From a virus, in the IMG/VR virus record IMGVR_UViG_3300021957_000228, positions 1 to 28,098 of that record: a DNA stretch of 28,098 nucleotides. One strand, given 5' to 3'. How positions within the stretch are numbered: position 1 is the first letter of the stretch; each line of letters opens with the position of its first letter. The notes below the pieces were generated by a model. That model saw only the letters and a program-made list of their open reading frames with translations, ran no database searches and had not been told where the DNA came from. The position numbers and the translations under genes were made by a program. Below, one piece after another: positions 6,590 through 13,616 of the stretch.

Positions 6590-8842
6590 ATGAGAACAGC
6601 AACAGAAAAATATCACGCGGTACTAGAAGGTAAACTTCAAGAAGCAGAATTTGTCCGTCAAATGAGACAAGCATATCCGCAATTTATCACCCAGTGGAAC
6701 GGATATAAAGATTCAATATCTATACTTAAACAAAAAAACCTTATTTTTGAAAAGAAAGAAGCAACAGTAAAAGATATTGATGTAATTGCAGATCAATTTC
6801 CTCTTAATACAATAGAAAGAGGTATTGATATGGAATTAGAAGCTAAGGGTATAGATTCAACAGGAAATGTATCTAAAGAAGATTATATGAAAGCTAGGGT
6901 TAAGGTAATAGCTAACCTCCAGAAAGATGCTAATCATTATATTAATCTAGTTGCTGGAGAATCAGCTAAAGTAGATAAGCATGATAAAATGGTTGAGCCT
7001 AAAAAAGGTAATGAAGTAGATGTTCACAATGGACTTAAGAAAGCTGATTTAAAAGAAAATTATACTAAACCAGTAAACGAATACGATCAAACAGACGCAG
7101 TAGCTGACTACATTAAAGATTATTATAGAAATCCAAAAACTGGTAAGAGTCTAATTGATGATGAAATCATTAGCGACTTTTATAAGACTCACCCTGAATG
7201 GGAAGAACAAGCAGATGGCTCTGAACAAGGTATGCAAGACGTACTAGATAACTTTCAAGAGTTTTTATCAGTAAATTACGAATCAGGAGTTGATTATATG
7301 CAAGAAAAAGTTGCTAAGTCTGCAGAAGATGTTATTGACCCAGCAGACTATGGAGCAATAGGCCAAGGATACTTAAAAGGATTTAATAAACCTCATTCAC
7401 TAGATGCAGATCAATTAGAAACTTTAGGTAGAAAAATAGTTGATAGTCTCCATAAAGGAGATTTTGATGCTGCTAAAGCTAAGTTTGTAGCAGAGGCAAT
7501 GTCTGATGATGAAATGAAAAAGATTGCTAAATACGGTAAAGATACTGATATGTCAGCAATTGATAATCTTTATAAGTTAGGACAGAAGTTTACTACTGAT
7601 TTTGATTACGAAGGAATGTTAAAAGCAGGAACGAGAGTAAGACTAAATACTCCTGTTGACCAACTACAACAATTATTTGATTCATTTGAAGATGTTAATT
7701 ACCATAGAGAAGGAGAATTTCTTTCTTATGCAATAGATGCTATAAAAGAAAAAGATAAAGCAGCAGCTTTAAATTATATTAAAGATTTTAAAAAAGCTTG
7801 TAAGAAAACACTTGAATCATTTAATGAAGGCGCTTCTAAAGTTAGAAAGCAACTTGAAGAAGTTGAAGAAGTAATTAACGAAAGAGTAGGTAGCTTGCAA
7901 GAGTTTATTGCTCTTATTAAAGACAGAGCTGAAGAAAACGGTACTACAGAAAGAGAAGAAGCAGAAGAGGTAATGTACGCTATAGGAGATCATTACAACA
8001 TTGGTGTTGATATTATGAAAGGTCCTTGGGATGACGACAATGGAGTAAACGAAGGTAGACGTAGAAAGACTCAAGGAGGTAAAGTAGTAACTGAAAATGA
8101 CTACGAAACTGGAGGGTATGTAGAAAGCATGGGTCCTTTATTTGATAAAGGCGTTAATATGTTAATTAAAGCTTGGGAAGAGTGGAAAATGGGGCCAATG
8201 ACAGAGCCTGGAATGATAGAGTTTGCTAAAAAAGACGTACTAAGTTACTTAGAAACTCAATTTATGGTTGAGAATTTAGAAGAAAAGAAAGGTACAGATC
8301 ACGACGATGACGGAGATATAGATAAAGAAGACTATATGGCCAGTAAAGATGCTGCTATTAAAAAAGCAATGGGTAAGGAGAAGATAGTTAAGGAAAATAT
8401 TAAATCTATAATTCTTAAGGTATTAGAAGAAGGTGTAATAAATGAAGCTGCAACAAATGCATTAGCGGAATTCTCTGAAACATACGGAGGATACGAAGGT
8501 ATGAAACAAGCTATTATATCACTACAGGATGTTGTAACTGATATTGAATCTTATTACGATAAAACTAGAACTAAGATACAGAAAGTATACGATACTTTAG
8601 GGGATATTAGAAATGAAGAAGGATTAAAAGTAGGAGGCTTTTTAGCACCAGCAATCGAACAAGCATTCAATAAAGATTTAAGACCAGCTGTTAAAGGAGG
8701 ATTTACTAAAGGATTAAACCAACCTAAAGTTAGAGTAATATCTCAAGCAGACATAGATGCTCATAACTCAGGTGCAAATCCTCTAGGAGAAGAGGAAAAA
8801 CAAAACGTATTCAGCCCAAATACAATAAACGGAGCATTATAA
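6590..8842 (+). CDS. Large head-region protein with EF-hand-like loop
   Basis: A 750-aa, acidic, mainly helical protein between the portal/core genes and the prohead protease. Near the C-terminus, residues 570-581 (DHDDDGDIDKED) fit a 12-residue EF-hand-type calcium loop: acidic at positions 1, 3, 5 and 12, glycine at 6 and isoleucine at 8. It is followed by YMASKDAAIKKAMGK, a pairing I recall from structural proteins of marine T4-like phages. The N-terminus has LQE at residues 16-18 followed by alanine, a fit to gp21-type cleavage, and INEA near residue 623 is another candidate. The N-terminal region (FVRQMRQAYPQFITQWNGYKDS, split here from residue 21) appears to be a separate conserved module. 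I infer a processed internal or core head protein, perhaps cut into several pieces. No enzyme motif is visible. It lies 32 bp after the 64-aa gene and 16 bp before the protease. Confidence 0.85.
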   Translation: MRTATEKYHAVLEGKLQEAEFVRQMRQAYPQFITQWNGYKDSISILKQKNLIFEKKEATVKDIDVIADQFPLNTIERGIDMELEAKGIDSTGNVSKEDYMKARVKVIANLQKDANHYINLVAGESAKVDKHDKMVEPKKGNEVDVHNGLKKADLKENYTKPVNEYDQTDAVADYIKDYYRNPKTGKSLIDDEIISDFYKTHPEWEEQADGSEQGMQDVLDNFQEFLSVNYESGVDYMQEKVAKSAEDVIDPADYGAIGQGYLKGFNKPHSLDADQLETLGRKIVDSLHKGDFDAAKAKFVAEAMSDDEMKKIAKYGKDTDMSAIDNLYKLGQKFTTDFDYEGMLKAGTRVRLNTPVDQLQQLFDSFEDVNYHREGEFLSYAIDAIKEKDKAAALNYIKDFKKACKKTLESFNEGASKVRKQLEEVEEVINERVGSLQEFIALIKDRAEENGTTEREEAEEVMYAIGDHYNIGVDIMKGPWDDDNGVNEGRRRKTQGGKVVTENDYETGGYVESMGPLFDKGVNMLIKAWEEWKMGPMTEPGMIEFAKKDVLSYLETQFMVENLEEKKGTDHDDDGDIDKEDYMASKDAAIKKAMGKEKIVKENIKSIILKVLEEGVINEAATNALAEFSETYGGYEGMKQAIISLQDVVTDIESYYDKTRTKIQKVYDTLGDIRNEEGLKVGGFLAPAIEQAFNKDLRPAVKGGFTKGLNQPKVRVISQADIDAHNSGANPLGEEEKQNVFSPNTINGAL

Positions 8843-8858
8843 TTAATATAATATAACT

Positions 8859-9437
8859 ATGGCACAACTACTAGTAGATATTACACCATTTAAATCAATT
8901 CTTAGAGAATCTAAGGAAAGACCCGGTGTATACGAAGTCGAAGGGGTAATGCAAAGAGCAGTATCTAAAAATCAAAACGGACGTACATATAGTAAGCCTA
9001 TTTTAGAAAGAGAATCAGCTAAATACATAAAAGAGTTTGTAGAGAATGGTAATGCCTTTGGAGAACTTGATCACCCTGAGTCTCCTATTGTCTCTCTTAA
9101 GAACGCATCTCATATAGTAAAAGACTTATGGTGGAAAGGAAACGATCTTATGGGACGTGTAGAACTACTAAATACTCCTTCCGGAAACATCGTAAAAGAA
9201 ATTATAAAAGCAGGACACACAATCGGTATTTCATCTAGAGGTACTGGATCAGTTCAACAAACAAATGAAGGTACTTTAGAAGTTCAAGACGATTTTGAAT
9301 TAGTATGTTGGGATTTTGTTTCAAATCCTTCAACTCATGGAGCATTTATGAACCCAGTAGCCTTATCAGAAGGTAAAATAAAAGTATCTAAATTTCATAA
9401 CTTAGATTGCATTATAAACGACATACTAAGAGCATAA
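8859..9437 (+). CDS. 21: Prohead maturation protease (gp21-like)
   Basis: A serine protease that is packaged in the prohead and cleaves scaffold, capsid and internal proteins before DNA filling. At 192 aa it is close to the usual length. Catalytic motifs of the family are visible: GELDHPES with H72, GISSRGTGS with S125/S126 as nucleophile candidates, and DFVSNPSTHGAF (152-163), which follows the nucleophile in this family. The N-terminal domain has a SKNQNGRTYSKPIL stretch typical of prohead proteases. It sits just before the scaffold and capsid genes, as in T4. Its TAA shares a base with the ATG of the next gene. There is no Shine-Dalgarno sequence; the leader is AT-only (AATTAATATAATATAACT). 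Confidence 0.93.
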   Translation: MAQLLVDITPFKSILRESKERPGVYEVEGVMQRAVSKNQNGRTYSKPILERESAKYIKEFVENGNAFGELDHPESPIVSLKNASHIVKDLWWKGNDLMGRVELLNTPSGNIVKEIIKAGHTIGISSRGTGSVQQTNEGTLEVQDDFELVCWDFVSNPSTHGAFMNPVALSEGKIKVSKFHNLDCIINDILRA

Positions 9438-10024
9438 TGGAAAATAGTTTTAACTTAAGAAAATTCTTATCTGAAAATAAATTAACTACTAACAGTAGGG
9501 TATTAGCAGAAACTGAAATATTAAAGGAAAGCGATGAAAACCAATTAGGAGCAGAACTTGCAAAAGCAATGGAAGCTGAATTTGGTAAAGACGGAGAAAA
9601 TGTAAACGAAGTCATTACTACTGTAGGTATACTCTCTTGGGCATTAGCTTCTAATACAGTTCTTGATATCTTAGGTAAGTATGCAGCAAAAGGATTTAGA
9701 AAAGCAGGCTTAGAAAAAGCAGCAGATAAAGCAGAAGCAGTACATAAGTGGGCACATAACAATGAAGTCAATATAGTTAAAGCAATTGCAGGTTTCTTAA
9801 AGCCTTTCGTTAAAGATGAGAAAAAAAGACAATTAGTTGCTAAAGGTTTATTTATTGCAATGTTAGCAGGACTTGGAGTCAAAGCAGGAGTTGGAGCACT
9901 AAATGCACTAAGAGGTGCAAATGTAGCCACAGCAACCATCTCAGCAGTTAAAGCAGCATTAAAAGGAAGAGACATAGCTGTTGTTGCAGGAGAAATAGCA
10001 GGTGCCGTTGCAGCATCAACGTAA
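9437..10024 (+). CDS. Candidate internal head protein with targeting peptide
   Basis: I start this 195-aa protein at the ATG at 9437 rather than one 30 bases upstream. The later start overlaps the protease stop (TAATG, as at three other junctions), and it places the peptide FNLRKFLSENKL at the N-terminus, matching the protein at 147. A gp21-type site (LSE, residues 11-13) would remove this peptide. Residues 55-75 and 125-195 are Ala/Gly/Val-rich with hydrophobic segments (for example GLFIAMLAGLGVKAGVGAL), so the mature part may associate with membrane or with DNA-packed interior surfaces. The section AHNNEVNIVKAIAGFLKPFV is amphipathic. Proteins of this layout are, from memory, frequent in marine T4-like phages without a known function. 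An internal head protein, possibly injected, is my inference. Confidence 0.8.
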   Translation: MENSFNLRKFLSENKLTTNSRVLAETEILKESDENQLGAELAKAMEAEFGKDGENVNEVITTVGILSWALASNTVLDILGKYAAKGFRKAGLEKAADKAEAVHKWAHNNEVNIVKAIAGFLKPFVKDEKKRQLVAKGLFIAMLAGLGVKAGVGALNALRGANVATATISAVKAALKGRDIAVVAGEIAGAVAAST

Positions 10025-10060
10025 GACAAAACTTTTATTTCGTTTTTCTAAAAAAGTATA

Positions 10061-10068
10061 TATTTATA
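10061..10068 (+). promoter_or_regulatory. Candidate late promoter, scaffold and capsid genes
   Basis: TATTTATA lies 94 bases before the scaffold ATG, the longest spacing of the nine copies. The transcript would carry a roughly 90-base leader with two perfect hairpins and run through scaffold and major capsid genes to the terminator at 12826-12854. Function is inferred from recurrence of the motif. Confidence 0.6.
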
Positions 10069-10075
10069 TAAGAAT

Positions 10076-10138
10076 ATACAGTCCCTTATACTGTATCTAA
10101 TACACATATATTTCCTATTGTAGTTCTCAATAACTACA
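10076..10138 (+). promoter_or_regulatory. Two stem-loops in scaffold-capsid leader
   Basis: The 5' leader of the scaffold gene holds two perfect 7-bp inverted repeats. ATACAGT (10076-10082) pairs with ACTGTAT (10090-10096) around a 7-base loop. TGTAGTT (10119-10125) pairs with AACTACA (10132-10138) around a 6-base loop, with one more G-U pair possible. Neither is followed by a T-run, so they do not look like terminators. They lie downstream of the candidate promoter and upstream of the ATG, so RNA stabilisation, processing or translational control of the most highly needed structural proteins are plausible roles. Confidence 0.55.
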
Positions 10139-10162
10139 GAAATCAAACTAACAAATTTAAAA

Positions 10163-11188
10163 ATGGCAAACAAAGATTTATTCAAGCAAGCTATTGCTGA
10201 AGCTAAATCTGTAAGAGAAGCTGCTATTGCTAACGCTAAAGAAGCTTTAGAAGAGTCTTTAACTCCTCATCTAAAAGATATGTTAGCTGCTAAACTTCAA
10301 GAGATGGATGATTCATCTAACGAAGAAGAAGTAGTTAAAGAATCTGAAGATGATGTAGAAGAAGTAACTACTGAAGCAACAGAAGAAGAAGCAATGGAAG
10401 GAACTTACAGTGAAGAAGAAGCAATGGAAGAAGCTGAGGATGATGCAGAAGAAGCTGCAGACGAAGCGGAAGAAGAAGAAGTTGCATCTGAAGATGAGCC
10501 AGCAGACGACGAAGATCTATCTGATCTTTCAGTAGAAGATTTTAAAGACCTAATTAGAGATATCATTAGCCAAGAAATGGGTGGTGATGCTGAAGATATG
10601 GGACCTGAAGTTGGAGCTGATATGGACGCTGGAGCAGAATTAGAAGAACCAGGCGAAGGGGAACCAATGGCTGGAGAAGAAGGTGACGAAGAGATTGACT
10701 TAGACGAACTATTAGCAGAACTAGACGAACTATCAGAAGGCGAAAGTGAAGATGATATGGAAGAAGGTAAAAAAGAAGAAGAAGCAATGGAAGAAGTTGC
10801 AATTGATTCTACTGTTAATGAAGAAACAAAAGAAGAACTCAAAGGAGCTTTAGAAACTATTGAAACTTTAAGAAGTGAACTTAACGAAGTTAATTTACTG
10901 AATTCAAAGTTACTTTATGTAAACAAAATATTCAAAGCTAATAGCTTAAGTGAAGCACAGAAAGTAAACATTATTGCTGCTTTCGATAAAGCTGAAACTG
11001 TGAAAGAAGTAAAATTAGTATTTGAAACAGTTAACGAAAATGTGGTTACTAAAAAAGAGACTACTATTAAAGAACACAAAGGATCTGCATCCAAAGCAAC
11101 TGGCGTTACAACTCGTAAGCCAGAAGTAATTAGTGAAGTATCTAGCGCTGTTCTAAGAATGCAAAAATTAGCTGGAATTATTAAATAA
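10163..11188 (+). CDS. 22: Prohead scaffolding core protein (gp22-like)
   Basis: The scaffold forms the inner core around which the capsid shell assembles and is later degraded by the prohead protease. This 341-aa protein starts with a basic/alanine-rich helix (residues 1-45). A very acidic Glu/Asp-rich middle follows (about 50-215, with the phrase EEAMEE repeated), then a coiled-coil-like segment (LETIETLRSELNEVNLLNSK, about 229-248). It ends in RMQKLAGIIK, a C-terminus I associate with this family in marine T4-like phages. The composition, helical character and position directly before the capsid gene, after the protease, support the call; T4 gp22 is 269 aa. Many glutamate sites could be cut during maturation. 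The leader has two hairpins and no Shine-Dalgarno sequence. Confidence 0.85.
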   Translation: MANKDLFKQAIAEAKSVREAAIANAKEALEESLTPHLKDMLAAKLQEMDDSSNEEEVVKESEDDVEEVTTEATEEEAMEGTYSEEEAMEEAEDDAEEAADEAEEEEVASEDEPADDEDLSDLSVEDFKDLIRDIISQEMGGDAEDMGPEVGADMDAGAELEEPGEGEPMAGEEGDEEIDLDELLAELDELSEGESEDDMEEGKKEEEAMEEVAIDSTVNEETKEELKGALETIETLRSELNEVNLLNSKLLYVNKIFKANSLSEAQKVNIIAAFDKAETVKEVKLVFETVNENVVTKKETTIKEHKGSASKATGVTTRKPEVISEVSSAVLRMQKLAGIIK

Positions 11189-11217
11189 ATTATTAAAAAA
11201 ACAAAACTTAATTAATC

Positions 11218-12804
11218 ATGGAATTAAACCAATTATTAGAGAGCTCTAACAATTTTAAGAGCCTACAGGCAGACGCAGCGCGTTTGGCTGATAAGTGGTC
11301 AGCTTCTGGTTTGTTAGAAGGAATTCAAGACGAAAAAGCCAAAAACAACATGGCAATGGTACTTGAAAACCAAGCAAAACAAATCGTAGCTGAAGCAAAC
11401 AATACAGGTGCTTCTGCAGCATCAGGTGCTGGCTTTACAGCTGGTGCAGGTGAGCAGTGGGCTGGTGTTGCTTTACCACTTGTAAGAAAAGTATTCGCTC
11501 AAATCGTAGCGCAAGACTTTGTAAGTGTACAACCAATGAACCTACCTTCAGGTCTAGTATTTTATCTAGACTTTAAATACGGTACTGCTGTAAACGGTAG
11601 AGCAGACGGAGGCAACATGTACGGTAACGTAACTGAAGCTGGTAGTAAAATGGCAGTAGATGCTGACGTTGCTGGTGGTCTTTATGGCGCTGGACAGTTC
11701 GGTTACTCTATCAATGAAAAATCTGCACCAGCAGCAGCAGTAACAGTTGCCGCAGCTCAATTAGCAGATATAGGATATGATGCTGAATTAACATTAGCAG
11801 ATTTCGAAACTGTAGAAATAGCTTTACCAGCAGATGCTGATGCAACAGGTGTAAGAGCTTTTGGTCTTGCAGGAGCAGCAACATTCGCTCAGTATACTAA
11901 AGTTGAAGGTAACAAAGTAGTATTTGTACAAGCAGTAGCAGGTGGTCTAGAAGACGCTGCAGATGTAGTATTAAACTACCACGTAGCACCAGGTGATAAC
12001 TCAAGAGGTGATTTTGAAGGATCTGGAGCAGACGGTAACAATGTTGCCCCTTCAGTTAGTATCCCTGAAATCGACGTACAATTAGCTTCTGAAGCAATTG
12101 TTGCTAAAACTAGAAAGTTGAAAGCACAATGGACTCCAGAATTTGCTCAAGATTTGAATGCTTATCATTCAATTGACGCTGAAGCAGAATTAACTTCAAT
12201 GTTATCTGAGTACATCTCTATGGAGATTGACCTTGAATTACTTGACATGTTAATCTCAGGTGCTGGTACTACTGAAAAGTGGTCTGCAGAGAATAACAAA
12301 GTATGGACAGGAGCTGCATGGTCAACTGCAGGATCTGATTTCTACAATACTCAAGGACAATGGTTCCAAACTTTAGGAACTAAATTGCAAAAAGTATCTA
12401 ACAAAATTCACCAGAAAACGTTAAGAGGTGGAGCAAACTTCGTAGTATGTTCTCCTTCTGTAGCTACAATCCTAGAATCAATTCCTGGATATGCTGCACA
12501 AACTGACGGTGATAAAGCACAATTTGCAATGGGCGTACAGAAAATCGGTTCTTTAGCGAACAGATTCCAAGTATACAAAAACCCTTACATGACTGAAAAC
12601 GTAATCTTAACTGGTTATAGAGGTGGACAGTTCTTGGAAGCAGGTGCAGTATATGCTCCTTACGTACCATTAATGATGACTCCTTTAGTATACGATCCAG
12701 ATACCTTTACACCACGTAAAGGATTGATGACTCGTTACGCTAAGAAGATGATTCGTCCAGAATTCTACGGTAAGATTTTCGTATCTGATTTAGCTCAGAT
12801 ATAA
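11218..12804 (+). CDS. 23: Major capsid protein (gp23-like)
   Basis: The HK97-fold shell protein. Two stretches match T4 gp23 clearly: VQPMNLPSGLVFYLDFKYG (residues 104-122; T4 has VQPMNSPTGQVF) and the region from about 296, with RKLKAQWTPEFAQDLNAYHS and then IDAEAELTSMLSEYI. Length is 528 aa against 521 in T4. T4 gp23 loses 65 N-terminal residues by cleavage after an FLTE; here IVAE at 56-59, followed by alanine, is the matching position. Valine rather than isoleucine or leucine would stand at the third residue before the cut. Residues 155-280 are an Ala/Gly/Val-rich region likely to be an insertion domain. It lies 29 bp after the scaffold gene without its own promoter-like motif, and a strong terminator follows. 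Confidence 0.96.
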   Translation: MELNQLLESSNNFKSLQADAARLADKWSASGLLEGIQDEKAKNNMAMVLENQAKQIVAEANNTGASAASGAGFTAGAGEQWAGVALPLVRKVFAQIVAQDFVSVQPMNLPSGLVFYLDFKYGTAVNGRADGGNMYGNVTEAGSKMAVDADVAGGLYGAGQFGYSINEKSAPAAAVTVAAAQLADIGYDAELTLADFETVEIALPADADATGVRAFGLAGAATFAQYTKVEGNKVVFVQAVAGGLEDAADVVLNYHVAPGDNSRGDFEGSGADGNNVAPSVSIPEIDVQLASEAIVAKTRKLKAQWTPEFAQDLNAYHSIDAEAELTSMLSEYISMEIDLELLDMLISGAGTTEKWSAENNKVWTGAAWSTAGSDFYNTQGQWFQTLGTKLQKVSNKIHQKTLRGGANFVVCSPSVATILESIPGYAAQTDGDKAQFAMGVQKIGSLANRFQVYKNPYMTENVILTGYRGGQFLEAGAVYAPYVPLMMTPLVYDPDTFTPRKGLMTRYAKKMIRPEFYGKIFVSDLAQI

Positions 12805-12825
12805 TCTTAACACAGAATAAAGATT

Positions 12826-12854
12826 AAGAGAGGCCTTCGGGCCTCTTTTTTTTT
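12826..12854 (+). terminator. Intrinsic terminator after major capsid gene
   Basis: AGAGGCC (12829-12835), a UUCG tetraloop (12836-12839) and GGCCTCT (12840-12846) form a perfect 7-bp GC-rich stem. It can be extended by a G-U and two A-U pairs, and is followed by a run of nine T (12846-12854). UUCG loops are exceptionally stable. This isolates the capsid transcript from the PhoH gene, which has its own candidate promoter a few bases on. Confidence 0.93.
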
Positions 12855-12858
12855 ATCC

Positions 12859-12866
12859 TATTTATA
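12859..12866 (+). promoter_or_regulatory. Candidate promoter, PhoH-like gene
   Basis: CTATTTATAATAGA carries TATTTATA 37 bases before the ATG at 12904 and immediately after the terminator T-run, which is where a new promoter would be expected. One of nine intergenic copies. Confidence 0.62.
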
Positions 12867-12903
12867 ATAGAATAGTGATAACAGTTTTTAATAAACATAA
12901 TAT

Positions 12904-13590
12904 ATGTCAAGTAACAACTTCCACGACGAAGTTTTTGTTGAGAAACGAAGACCTAAGAACCCAATAAAGTTTAAAATCAAATTAAACGAAGAACAAAAAG
13001 AAGCAAAAAAGTTAATATTAGAAAACCCAATAACAGTACTTAAAGGAATGGCAGGAAGTGGTAAAACACTTGTAGCTACCCAAGTCGCTCTAGACTTATT
13101 ATTTACAAAGAGAATAGATAAGATTATTATAACACGTCCAACTGTAGCTAAAGAAGAGATAGGATTTTTACCTGGCGATCTTCAAGCAAAAATGGATCCT
13201 TGGTTAGCTCCTATATACCATAACCTATTTATGCTATATAATGAAGAGAAGGTAAAGAAAGAAATGGAAGCAGGTAACATAGAGATAGTACCATTTGCTT
13301 TTATGAGAGGAAGAACCTTCTTAAATTCATTTGTAATAGTAGATGAAGCACAGAACGTAACTCATTCTCAGATGGAAACAGTGATAGGTAGGTTAGGTAA
13401 AAATGCTAAGATGTGTATATGTGGAGATATGGCACAAATTGACTTAAGAGATAAAAGAGAAACTGGATTTTCTTTCCTTTCTAGGCTAGAAGAACAAGTA
13501 GAAGGCTTTGTAACTCACTCACTAGCTAAGAATCATAGACATGATATAGTTGCACCTCTTCTGAAAGTGTATAAAACCTTCAGAGATTAG
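12904..13590 (+). CDS. phoH: PhoH-like ATPase
   Basis: A 228-aa P-loop ATPase of the PhoH family, which resembles the N-terminal half of superfamily 1 helicases. Visible motifs are Walker A GMAGSGKT (residues 48-55), ITRPTVAKEEIGFLPGD (76-92), Walker B VIVDEAQN (144-151; D147, E148) and the polar motif GDMAQID (174-180). Two arginine-containing segments (RDKRETGFSFL, KNHRHD) follow. PhoH genes are widespread in marine phages, but their function is unsettled; RNA binding or handling has been proposed. It is unusual that it lies between the capsid and neck genes, in the late structural block. It has its own promoter-like motif, is preceded by a terminator and is followed by another promoter-like motif. 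Confidence 0.95.
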   Translation: MSSNNFHDEVFVEKRRPKNPIKFKIKLNEEQKEAKKLILENPITVLKGMAGSGKTLVATQVALDLLFTKRIDKIIITRPTVAKEEIGFLPGDLQAKMDPWLAPIYHNLFMLYNEEKVKKEMEAGNIEIVPFAFMRGRTFLNSFVIVDEAQNVTHSQMETVIGRLGKNAKMCICGDMAQIDLRDKRETGFSFLSRLEEQVEGFVTHSLAKNHRHDIVAPLLKVYKTFRD

Positions 13591-13594
13591 CAGC

Positions 13595-13602
13595 TATTTA
13601 TA
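13595..13602 (+). promoter_or_regulatory. Candidate late promoter, neck genes
   Basis: CTATTTATATAAAA, identical over these 14 bases to the copy before the portal gene, lies 14 bases before the ATG at 13617 in a 26-bp gap. It would drive the four coupled or abutting genes to 16402. Confidence 0.62.
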
Positions 13603-13616
13603 TAAAACTTTAAGTA

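Noticed and set aside
9407-9436. Upstream start that would add 10 residues to the internal head protein
   Set aside because: It would overlap the protease gene by 31 bases and push the FNLRKFLSENKL peptide away from the N-terminus; the TAATG start at 9437 fits the other junctions and the related protein at 147.
9849-9856. TATTTATT inside the internal head protein gene
   Set aside because: It lies within coding sequence (GGTTTATTTATTGCA) and is preceded by T rather than C or A as in the nine intergenic copies; treated as background.
9412-10029. 205-aa open frame on the - strand
   Set aside because: It is antisense to the internal head protein gene, its Ala/Ser/Pro-rich composition is what complementing Ala/Gly/Lys-rich codons gives, and the + strand gene has a recognised N-terminal peptide and a coupled start.
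10031-10058. ACTTTT and AAAAGT pairing after the internal head protein gene
   Set aside because: A weak A/T-only stem without a GC-rich core; not a convincing terminator.
10405-10842. 145-aa and 78-aa open frames on the - strand
   Set aside because: The poly-Ser and Leu-rich translations are mirror images of the Glu/Asp-rich scaffold repeats; low-complexity shadows.
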